From Deltaproteobacteria bacterium (GTDB taxonomy: Bacteria; Desulfobacterota_C; Deferrisomatia; Deferrisomatales; JACRMM01): a stretch of 6,400 nt of DNA. Made by a program: the position numbers and the translations under genes. The stretch covers positions 1 through 6,400 of the forward strand of contig JACRCS010000207.1 of assembly GCA_016218905.1 (NCBI GenBank), in the 5' to 3' direction. The notes under the pieces were generated by a model. It was not told where the DNA came from and made no database searches. It saw only the letters and a program-made list of their open reading frames with translations. Positions 1 through 6,105 of the stretch are shown in pieces. How positions within the stretch are numbered: the stretch's first letter is position 1; the number at the start of each line of letters is the position of its first letter.

Positions 1-143
1 ATCCTCCCGAGAAACCCTCGCGCGAAGGCCTCTCCCTCCGTCGGCGCGAACTGGCAGAGCCACTCGACGACGCTCAGGTCGCTGTCGAAGTAGGAGCTGT
101 TCTCCTTGGGGAAGTACCCTCGCGTGATCGTCACCCCCCAGGG
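1..143 (-). pseudogene. ABC-F ATPase fragment (second ABC cassette), 5'-truncated
   Basis: Reading leftwards from 143, the open frame gives about 47 residues beginning PWGVTITRGYFPKENSSYFD and ending FARGFLGR at the window edge. This matches the stretch between the Walker A motif and the signature motif in the second nucleotide-binding domain of ABC-F proteins (YbiT/Uup-like), where W-G-V-T, R-x-Y-F-P-K-x-N, a V-x-W-L motif and R-G-F-L-G-R recur. ABC-F proteins are soluble ribosome-associated ATPases, usually over 500 residues. Roughly the first 350-400 residues should lie upstream on the minus strand, but a TGA (146-144) closes the frame immediately before the W-G-V motif and the kinase gene ends only 57 bases away, so they are absent. 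Alternate frames upstream show no Walker A. The rest of the gene lies beyond position 1. The family call is by recalled pattern; the truncation is seen directly. Confidence 0.75.
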
Positions 144-199
144 TCAGGTTCGTGGTGACGGCGTCGACTCCAGGCAGCACAAAGAGACGAGCCACGGCC

Positions 200-3100
200 C
201 TAGGTGCCGAAGGCTTCCCCACTTACCAGCGCCTCGCGGATCTTCGCGAGGAGTCCGGATCGGGTGAACGGCTTCTGTAGAAATACGACGCCGGCATCGA
301 GCACACCGTGGTGAACGATCGCGTTGTCCAGGTACCCCGACATGAAGAGCACGCTGAGGCTCGGGCGCAGAAGTCTGATCTCGTTGCCCAGATCTCGGCC
401 GCCCATACCCGGCATGACCACGTCCGTCAGCAGTAGGTCGATGTGCCCCGGGTGGCCTCGGGCGAGGGCCAGCGCGGCCGCGGGGTTTTCGGCTTCCAGC
501 ACAGTGTAGCCGCCCTCTTCGAGCATGGCACGGATGGCTCTGCGTACGGGGGGCTCGTCTTCCACGAGCAGTATGGTCTGGGTGCCGCAGAGGGCGGGTT
601 CCGCAGCTCGGCGCTGCCCCTCCGGTACGCCCTCGGTCAGGGGCAGGTAGACCTTGAAGGCGGCCCCTTTGCCCGGCTCGCTGTACACCCAGATGTTGCC
701 TCCGCTCTGTTTGACGATGCCGTACACCGTCGCGAGCCCCAGGCCGGTCCCTTTCCCCCTCTCCTTCGTCGTGAAGAAAGGCTCGAAGATCCGCTGCAGC
801 GTGATCTTGTCCATGCCGCACCCGGTGTCGCTCACCCCGATCATCACGTGGGGGCCCGGCGTGACGCCGGGGTGAGAGCGCGCGTATCCATGATCCAGGA
901 AGACGTTGGCGGACTCGATCGTGAGCTTTCCGCCTTGAGGCATCGCATCCCGCGCGTTGACGGCCAGGTTCACGAGCACCTGCTCCAATTGGCCTGGATC
1001 GGCCTTGATCAGCCCCACCTGGGGCTCGAGGTGGGTCACGAACTCCACGTCCTCACCGATGAGGCGCCGGAGCATCTTCTCCATCTCCGAGATGACGGCG
1101 TTGGGATCGAGTACCCGCGGCTCCAGAACCTGTTTGCGGCTGAAGGCGAGGAGCTGCCTGGTGAGGCGCGCGGCCCGGTCCGCGCAGTTCCTGATCTCGT
1201 GAAGCGTCTCGCGGATTCGATCGGGCGCCGGATCTCGGTCCTCGAGGAGGATTTCGCTCCTTCCAAGGATCACCTGGAGAAGATTGTTGAAATCATGGGC
1301 CACTCCGCCGGCCAGGCGGCCGACGGCCTCCAGCCGCTGCGCCTGGCGTAGTTGCTCTTCGCTCTGCCGGAGTGCCGCTTCGGTCCGCCGAGCTTCGATG
1401 CCGTGGGACAACACGGAAGCGAGCTCGGACAGCAGTTGCACCTCCGGCGCGTCGAAAGCGCCGGTGCCGGCAGAGTAGATGCTGAGTGCGCCGGCGACGT
1501 GGCCTTCCACCCTGAGCGGCAGAGCCAGGTTCGAGCCGTAGCCTAGCCGCAAGGCTTCCGCCCGCCACGGGCCGAAGCGCTCGTCCGTGGCGATGTCCCT
1601 GCAGACGACGACTCGGCCGGATTCGATGGCGGTCCCGGTGGGATCTCGACCCAGTTCGTCATCCGCCCAGGTGGAGTTCAGGTTCTGGAGGAACCCGTCT
1701 TCGAGTCCGTGCCACGCAGCGGGGTAGATGGTCCTTCCCTCGTCCTGCCGTGGATAGGCGATCCACGCCATGCGAAAGCCGGCCTCCCCCACGACGGCTT
1801 CGCAAGCGCGCCTGAGGAGATCCTCTTCCTCAGAAGTTTCCCACACGGCCCGCTGAACGGCGGTGAGAGTTCTGAGAGCCCGATTCGCGCGGCGGAGGTC
1901 CTCAACGGTGCGCTTGCGCTCGGTCACCTCTCGGCTGATGACCGCCACCCCGAGCACGGCGCCCCCGGTGCCGAGGATCGGGTTGAAGGCGTTCTCTCGC
2001 GAGCGCGTCTCGCCTCGCGAGGGACTCTCCGTCTCGTAGGTGAACGCCTCCCCAGCGAGTGCGCGGTCATAGAGAGACTTCCACTCCCGAAGCACGGTCG
2101 CGGGATAACTCTCCCGCAGGACGATCTCGCCGTCTTCGATCCTGGAGCCGGTAGCCGCCTCGACTTGACTTCGAAAATGCGAGTTGGCGGTGAGGATCCG
2201 GTACTCACGGTCGACCGACCAGATCAGATCGCCCGTGTTTTCCACGAGCGCTCGCAAGGTAGCCTCACGCTGCTTGAGATCCTCCTGCGCTTTCCTTGTG
2301 TCGGTCACGTCCAGAGAGTAGTGGATGACCTGGTTGATGCTCCCGTCTTCGTCGAACAAGGGATACGCGTGCACCTCCACGTGCCTCGATTCCCCGCCCG
2401 GACCGAGGTGCCTGTGCTCCAGGGTGACGCTTCGCCGCTCCCGCACGACTGTTTCCAACGGACAGCCATGTTCGCTGCCGTCGCACGGCTCGTCGAGACC
2501 GTGGGAAAGGGCGTGGCAGGTGACCGGCCCCTTTGCGCCGGCGGCCGGGTTCGCGAGGGCGACGGAGTGATCCGCGACATTGATGACGAGGAACGGGTGA
2601 GAGAGGGATTCGATGACGCTGCGCAGAAAGCGCTCCTGGCGTTGGATGGCGAGGTGAGCGGCCTCGCGTTCTTCCTGGCGCCGCTGGAGCTTCTCGGCCA
2701 TCCGATCAAAGCTGTCTGCCAGGATCCCGAGCTCCCCAGGTGCAGTGGAAGCCCGACTGCGGGCGGTGAGATCTCCCTGTTCGAGCGCTCTGACCGCCTC
2801 AGCGAGAGCCTTGGCCGGTCTGACGACGAGAACTCCCCCCACTGCCCAGCAGAGGGCGAGTGCGCTTAGCGTTACCGCTCCACCCAACAGAAGGTGACGA
2901 AAGAGGACTTTGCGGCTCTCGGCGTACGCGGCCGCCGAAGGGATTCCGACGGCGACGTGACCGGCGGTCTGGTCCTGATGCTGGATGCGCACGAACGCGT
3001 ACAATCTTTGGAAGCCGTCGAGGCCGGGTATCTCCCGAAGCCTCTCGCCCTCATTCAGAACCGATCTCGCCAGTTCCGTCTCCGCGGCGGATCGCCCGAC

Positions 3101-3739
3101 CCATGAGCCCGGGTCGGGATAGCGCGCGAGAATCGTTCCGTTCGGGTCCAAAAGGGTTACCTGCGACCCCTCGGGAAGCTGAGCCTGTTTAACCAGACCT
3201 GCCAGCCAGGTCAAACGGAGTCCGGCCACGACTACCGCATCCACCTGGCCTGCACTGCTCAATAGAGGTCTGGCGCAGGGGAGCGAGGCTTCTCCGCTGA
3301 CCCGCCCGACGACATAAGCACCCGTGCTGAACGCCCGTGTCGCCAGGGCGCGCCGAAAATAGTCCCTGTCAGCCAGAGTCACCGGTTCGGAGAGCGGCGT
3401 GGAAGAACAAGCGACGTTTCCGTCAGCTCTGGCCACGACCAGGGCGGCGAATTGAGGAAGGTCCGCGAGCAGGGAAGATAGGAAAGCCCCACACTCCGGT
3501 CCCTCGCAGCGCTCCACGACGGGGACGAGCGAAACCACCTTCAGTACATGGTCGAAAACTTGAAGGAGTACCGCTTGCTGATCACGAATAATGCGGGCCA
3601 ATCGAAAGGCCTCTTTGTGCGCGTCCTCTCGAGCGAGTCGCCTCATCGCGAGGCCGTTCCAGAGAATGAGCCCCATCGAGGGCACAATCGAGAGCAGAAC
3701 GAGGAGTGTCAGACGGGTGCGCAGGCTCGACAGTCGCAT
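200..3739 (-). CDS. Hybrid sensor histidine kinase (Cache-HAMP-PAS-PAS-GAF-HisKA-HATPase-REC)
   Basis: Membrane kinase of 1179 residues that should autophosphorylate on a His and pass phosphate to its own C-terminal receiver. Domains in order: TM1 about 9-32; periplasmic dCache-like sensor about 33-280 (ADRDYFRRAL, then GxVSGExxLPxARPL); TM2 282-306; HAMP about 307-354; PAS1 about 369-481 with a Cys/His cluster (C408, H409, H413, C419, C426); PAS2 about 490-610; GAF about 637-784; HisKA with GGVAHDFNNLL (phospho-His H815); HATPase with N box VNLAVNARDA, G1 DTGCG (971-975), F box FEPFFTT and G2 GKGTGLGL (995-1002); REC about 1054-1172 with acidic pair D1061/E1062, phospho-acceptor D1106, S1134 and K1156. 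All catalytic motifs look intact. The ATG start has GGGAGG five bases upstream and leads straight into the TM1 region. The gene is divergent from the chemoreceptor. No output regulator or HPt protein is visible, and the ligand is unknown. Confidence 0.95.
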   Translation of the reverse strand: MRLSSLRTRLTLLVLLSIVPSMGLILWNGLAMRRLAREDAHKEAFRLARIIRDQQAVLLQVFDHVLKVVSLVPVVERCEGPECGAFLSSLLADLPQFAALVVARADGNVACSSTPLSEPVTLADRDYFRRALATRAFSTGAYVVGRVSGEASLPCARPLLSSAGQVDAVVVAGLRLTWLAGLVKQAQLPEGSQVTLLDPNGTILARYPDPGSWVGRSAAETELARSVLNEGERLREIPGLDGFQRLYAFVRIQHQDQTAGHVAVGIPSAAAYAESRKVLFRHLLLGGAVTLSALALCWAVGGVLVVRPAKALAEAVRALEQGDLTARSRASTAPGELGILADSFDRMAEKLQRRQEEREAAHLAIQRQERFLRSVIESLSHPFLVINVADHSVALANPAAGAKGPVTCHALSHGLDEPCDGSEHGCPLETVVRERRSVTLEHRHLGPGGESRHVEVHAYPLFDEDGSINQVIHYSLDVTDTRKAQEDLKQREATLRALVENTGDLIWSVDREYRILTANSHFRSQVEAATGSRIEDGEIVLRESYPATVLREWKSLYDRALAGEAFTYETESPSRGETRSRENAFNPILGTGGAVLGVAVISREVTERKRTVEDLRRANRALRTLTAVQRAVWETSEEEDLLRRACEAVVGEAGFRMAWIAYPRQDEGRTIYPAAWHGLEDGFLQNLNSTWADDELGRDPTGTAIESGRVVVCRDIATDERFGPWRAEALRLGYGSNLALPLRVEGHVAGALSIYSAGTGAFDAPEVQLLSELASVLSHGIEARRTEAALRQSEEQLRQAQRLEAVGRLAGGVAHDFNNLLQVILGRSEILLEDRDPAPDRIRETLHEIRNCADRAARLTRQLLAFSRKQVLEPRVLDPNAVISEMEKMLRRLIGEDVEFVTHLEPQVGLIKADPGQLEQVLVNLAVNARDAMPQGGKLTIESANVFLDHGYARSHPGVTPGPHVMIGVSDTGCGMDKITLQRIFEPFFTTKERGKGTGLGLATVYGIVKQSGGNIWVYSEPGKGAAFKVYLPLTEGVPEGQRRAAEPALCGTQTILLVEDEPPVRRAIRAMLEEGGYTVLEAENPAAALALARGHPGHIDLLLTDVVMPGMGGRDLGNEIRLLRPSLSVLFMSGYLDNAIVHHGVLDAGVVFLQKPFTRSGLLAKIREALVSGEAFGT

Positions 3740-3750
3740 CTTCCCCTCCC
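3740..3750 (-). promoter_or_regulatory. Ribosome binding site of the kinase gene
   Basis: On the minus strand, GGGAGG (3750-3745) is followed by GGAAG and then the ATG at 3739. The spacing of five bases supports this start. A weak GGCG/CGCC hairpin (3751-3754 with 3770-3773) with A/T-rich loop bases lies immediately upstream. Confidence 0.75.
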
Positions 3751-3848
3751 GGCGTCACGAAAAAGTCGGCGCCTAAGCGATGTTGCTGGCGTCCTTCGCG
3801 GGTCTACGAAGAGGTTGGCGGTAGGAATTGGACACTTGCGAACCTTAG

Positions 3849-3875
3849 GTAAATGAACAGGGTTTGGCGATTTAC
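3849..3875. repeat. Spaced inverted repeat GTAAAT-N15-ATTTAC
   Basis: A perfect 6-bp inverted repeat, GTAAAT (3849-3854) and ATTTAC (3870-3875), with half-sites 21 bases apart start to start, or about two helical turns. It is A/T-rich in a GC-rich setting and lies just downstream of the predicted kinase transcription start. It could be an operator for a dimeric regulator or a weak RNA hairpin, or it could be chance. Confidence 0.3.
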
Positions 3876-3914
3876 ATCGGAGGTGTAGGGGGTCGGGAAA
3901 ACGTAATGGAGTCC

Positions 3915-3942
3915 GTTCTAACAGACCGTCCAGGCCCGTCAA
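3915..3942 (-). promoter_or_regulatory. Candidate sigma-70-type promoter for the kinase gene
   Basis: On the minus strand, TTGACG (3942-3937) and TAGAAC (3920-3915) are separated by 16 bases, giving a good -35 and a moderate -10 hexamer. Transcription would begin near 3908 and leave a leader of about 170 bases before the kinase ATG. The TTGACG could also be chance; no other pair as good was noticed upstream of the kinase. Confidence 0.4.
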
Positions 3943-3952
3943 GGTTCGCTTC

Positions 3953-3988
3953 GGGGATGGGGACGGGCGGCGGGGTGACTTTGGGGGG
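3953..3988 (+). other. G-quadruplex-forming motif
   Basis: Five G-tracts occur on the plus strand: 3953-3956, 3959-3962, 3965-3967, 3972-3975 and 3983-3988, with loops of 2, 2, 4 and 7 bases. This meets the usual G3+N1-7 definition. It sits about ten bases upstream of the candidate kinase -35 element, on the non-template strand for rightward transcription. Confidence 0.55.
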
Positions 3989-4039
3989 CGCTGCCAAGTT
4001 CAGAAGGTTCTCGAAGGCTCAAGCCCCGTTTTGAGTACC

Positions 4040-4190
4040 GCTGAGGGTGTAAGAACCCGACCCACGGGGCTAGGTGGGTATGGAAAGTCGAAACCGCAGG
4101 AGCAACTCGGTAAGCCCGCGGAAGAAACGTGCTTCTGAGAGCGCAAGGCGCACGGTAGGCAGAAGGGTATACCGGACGCTCTTGCGCACC
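4040..4190 (+). ncRNA. Hairpin-rich segment, possible structured RNA or ribozyme remnant
   Basis: Several perfect stems lie close together: GGGT/ACCC (4045-4048 with 4055-4058, 6-nt loop); ACCCAC/GTGGGT (4060-4065 with 4074-4079, 8-nt loop); CGTGC/GCACG (4128-4132 with 4150-4154); GCGCAAG/CTTGCGC (4141-4147 with 4181-4187), enclosing CGGTA/TACCG (4153-4157 with 4170-4174). A competing AGAGCG/CGCTCT pair (4138-4143 with 4177-4182) is also possible. The GGGTGTAAGAACCC element followed by a second hairpin recalls domain I of bacterial group II introns, but no intron boundary, domain V or reverse transcriptase is seen. The strand is not certain because stems are nearly symmetric. Covariation evidence is lacking. 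Confidence 0.3.
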
Positions 4191-4286
4191 AGCGTCCCCT
4201 CAGAGCGGACGGACGTCACAATGGGGTCAAATCTTCTCGGGCCAGCCACCGAACGCGACACTACCAACCCTGGATTGCTTTTTATC

Positions 4287-4314
4287 TAAAGTCCCCCGAC
4301 GACGCGTCCGAAAT
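4287..4314 (+). promoter_or_regulatory. Sigma-28 (FliA)-like promoter upstream of the chemoreceptor
   Basis: TAAAGTCC (4287-4294) is followed after 12 bases by TCCGAAAT (4307-4314). The known flagellar/chemotaxis sigma-28 consensus is TAAAGTTT-N11-GCCGATAA, so the -35 half matches at six of eight positions and the -10 half at about five of eight, with one extra spacer base. Chemoreceptor genes are classic sigma-28 targets. Predicted leader is about 60 bases. Confidence 0.5.
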
Positions 4315-4362
4315 TTCTCCGCATTGCCCGCATAAATCGGGGGCTATTTCGGCTCCTGTCTT

Positions 4363-4369
4363 GGAGGAG
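4363..4369 (+). promoter_or_regulatory. Ribosome binding site of the chemoreceptor gene
   Basis: GGAGGAG ends ten bases before the ATG at 4380. A second GGAGGAG (4382-4388) lies twelve bases before an in-frame ATG at 4401, so translation could start at either site; the shorter product would lose seven residues of no predicted function. Confidence 0.6.
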
Positions 4370-4379
4370 TGGCGGGTGA

Positions 4380-6083
4380 ATGGAGGAGATGGTGGCATCC
4401 ATGCCCCTTGATCCCAGGAGGATGTTCGCGCCCGGGTCGCCCCTGAGAAGTCTCCGGATCATCTACAGGATCCTCATTCCCCCGATCATCGCGATCGCCT
4501 GCCTCCTCGCACTGGGGGCCGCCAACTACGCCGGCATGCGCACCGAGCGCGACGCCCTGCGGTCGATCTACGAGATGTCGTTCCGCCGGTACTGGATGTG
4601 CGCGGAGGTGATCGAGCAGATCACACGTGCGCACGCGAAGCTCTACACCCTCATCACCTGGGTGAACAGCGGCTACGAAGAGAGCAGGACGAGGGAAGCC
4701 CTGGCCGGCGCCCAAGACGGCATCCGAGCGGCCCGGAAGGTCATCTCCGAAGCAATGGCACAGCCTTTTCTGAAGGGAAAGGAGCGGGAGTGGCAGGGTC
4801 TGCTCGAAGCTCTCGGCCGGTACGAGAAGAGGAGCGCCGAGGCCGCGGAGATGGCGGCGACCGACCCGGCCACCGCCTCGATGATGCTCGGCTCCGCCGA
4901 ACAGACCTATGCCGAGCTCGACGCCCACCTCAATCGGCTGAAGCAGGCTGAAAACCGGTCGATCTACGACCACTACCGCGGCGCCCTCGCGGCCTTCGGT
5001 TCCGCTCTCCGCCGCTCCGCCCTCATCACGGCGTGCGCGATCTTCCTCTCGCTGGCCGTGACGGGCCTGGTCTCCCGTTCCATCTCCTCGCCGCTCTCCC
5101 GGCTCATTGCGCTCCTGAGCGCCCTCGTCAAGGGCGGCGGAGATCTCTCCCAGCGGCTCTCCATCGACTCCCGGGACGAGGTGGGCACGCTCGCCTCCGA
5201 GGTCAACGACCTTCTGGAGAACTTCGCCAAGATAACGATCGGGGTGAAGGCGACCGCGAAAGAGGTCGCGGCCATCAGCTCCACGCTGTCAGCTGCCGCC
5301 CAGGAGGTCTCCCGCTCCATGGACCGCCAGAGCGGCCGTTCGGAGCAACTCGCTTCGGCGACCGTCCAGATGTCGAAGACGCTCCAGAATGTCGCGGGCA
5401 ATACCCACAGCATCTACGAAGGCGCGTCCTTGTCCCTCAACCAGGCCATGGAGGGGGAGACCATCGTCCAGCGGACGAGCGAGGAGGTCCGCAAGATCGC
5501 GGACACGCTCGGCGCCTCCACCGGCCTCTTCAAGAACCTGCAGCAGCGCTCGCAGCAGGTGGGCGCCGTCGTTCAGGTCATCGAGGACATCGCCGACCAT
5601 ACGAACCTTCTCGCGCTCAACGCGGCCATCGAAGCCGCCCGGGCCGGCGAGAAGGGGCGCGGCTTCGCCGTGGTGGCCGACGAGGTGCGCAAACTCGCCG
5701 AGCGCACCGGCAAGGCGACCGCGGAGATCTTCAACACCATCTGCTCGATCCAGGGAGAGATCGACGGGGCGACGACGGCTCTGGCGGCTTGCCTCGACAA
5801 CGTGAAGACCGGCGTCGGCCTCTCCGTCGAAGCCGGGGACGCCCTCGGCAACATCGTCAAGGCCGTCGGGGTGCTCCAAGAGAGGGCAGAGGAGATCGCC
5901 GGCGCGGTGGAGGAGATGTCTGCCACCTCGGCCTCGATCTCCACCGACCTCAGCGAGATCGCGGAGACGACGAGGGACACGACGACGGCTTCCTCCCGAG
6001 TCGCCTCCACTTCCATCGAGCTGGCCAGGCTCTCCACCGGTCTGGCGGAGGCGATTCGGCAATTCAGGACCTCAACCGTGTGA
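4380..6083 (+). CDS. Methyl-accepting chemotaxis protein with helical-bundle sensor domain
   Basis: Inner-membrane chemoreceptor of 567 residues that would control a CheA/CheW kinase array. After a short cytoplasmic tail come TM1 (about 28-48), a periplasmic, mostly helical domain of about 160 residues resembling the four-helix-bundle (4HB_MCP) class with no Cache features, TM2 (about 211-232), HAMP (about 233-285; [22 protein letters not shown], then DEVG) and a long antiparallel coiled-coil signalling domain. The tip, [40 protein letters not shown] (about 404-443), is nearly identical to the universal CheA/CheW-binding hairpin. Adaptation-type segments such as EEMSATS (511-517) are present. 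The C-terminus ([12 protein letters not shown]) lacks a CheR/CheB-binding pentapeptide. The start is uncertain between 4380 and 4401. A Cache protein gene follows after 22 bases, apparently in the same transcript. Confidence 0.95.
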   Translation: MEEMVASMPLDPRRMFAPGSPLRSLRIIYRILIPPIIAIACLLALGAANYAGMRTERDALRSIYEMSFRRYWMCAEVIEQITRAHAKLYTLITWVNSGYEESRTREALAGAQDGIRAARKVISEAMAQPFLKGKEREWQGLLEALGRYEKRSAEAAEMAATDPATASMMLGSAEQTYAELDAHLNRLKQAENRSIYDHYRGALAAFGSALRRSALITACAIFLSLAVTGLVSRSISSPLSRLIALLSALVKGGGDLSQRLSIDSRDEVGTLASEVNDLLENFAKITIGVKATAKEVAAISSTLSAAAQEVSRSMDRQSGRSEQLASATVQMSKTLQNVAGNTHSIYEGASLSLNQAMEGETIVQRTSEEVRKIADTLGASTGLFKNLQQRSQQVGAVVQVIEDIADHTNLLALNAAIEAARAGEKGRGFAVVADEVRKLAERTGKATAEIFNTICSIQGEIDGATTALAACLDNVKTGVGLSVEAGDALGNIVKAVGVLQERAEEIAGAVEEMSATSASISTDLSEIAETTRDTTTASSRVASTSIELARLSTGLAEAIRQFRTSTV

Positions 6084-6093
6084 AACACCGAAG

Positions 6094-6100
6094 AAAGGAG
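6094..6100 (+). promoter_or_regulatory. Ribosome binding site of the Cache protein gene
   Basis: AAAGGAG sits five bases before the ATG at 6106, within the 22-base gap after the chemoreceptor stop. No terminator or separate promoter fits in that gap, which supports co-transcription. Confidence 0.85.
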
Positions 6101-6105
6101 ACCCG

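Larger units (their letters stand above)
3740..4379. other. Divergent intergenic region between kinase and chemoreceptor
   Basis: These 640 bases separate two divergently transcribed signalling genes and carry no convincing protein gene. The base usage is visibly less GC-biased at many positions than in the flanking genes. From left to right it holds the kinase ribosome binding site and leader, a spaced inverted repeat, a candidate kinase promoter, a run of five G-tracts, a hairpin-rich segment at about 4040-4190, and a sigma-28-like promoter before the chemoreceptor. Short open frames on both strands at about 4070-4289 overlap each other and have no convincing ribosome binding site or recognisable domain. 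The stretch 3990-4040 shows only a 5-bp stem (4018-4022 with 4031-4035). Confidence 0.8.

Noticed and set aside
129..160. Inverted repeat CGTCACC/GGTGACG as a terminator for the kinase gene
   Set aside because: The loop is 18 bases, no T-run follows on the minus strand, and the left arm lies within conserved ABC-F codons, so the match is probably chance.
443..1351. Plus-strand open frame of 302 codons
   Set aside because: It is antisense to the kinase HisKA, HATPase and receiver region, whose motifs are all intact on the minus strand. The translation has low-complexity, Arg/Gly/His-rich character typical of GC-rich shadows.
1709..2869. Plus-strand open frame of 386 codons
   Set aside because: It lies opposite the PAS, PAS and GAF part of the kinase and shows no recognisable domain. 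Long antisense frames are expected in high-GC coding DNA.
3709..3942. Minus-strand frame of 77 codons starting with TTG before the kinase
   Set aside because: Its start coincides with the candidate -35 element, it overlaps the kinase start in another frame, and it has no ribosome binding site or domain.
4070..4289. Small open frames of 65 (minus) and 71 (plus) codons in the intergenic region
   Set aside because: They overlap each other on opposite strands, have no convincing ribosome binding site, and coincide with the hairpin-rich segment, so an RNA or non-coding explanation is preferred.
4040..4290. Complete group II intron
   Set aside because: No convincing GUGYG 5' boundary, domain V or reverse transcriptase frame is present, so at most a fragment could be claimed.
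4328..4342. CCCG/CGGG hairpin before the chemoreceptor as a riboswitch or terminator
   Set aside because: The stem is only four base pairs with no U-tract or known aptamer signature.
4344..4973. Minus-strand open frame of 209 codons
   Set aside because: It is antisense to the first third of the chemoreceptor, with no domain.
5289..6062. Minus-strand frame of 257 codons
   Set aside because: It is antisense to the chemoreceptor signalling domain and carries no recognisable motif.
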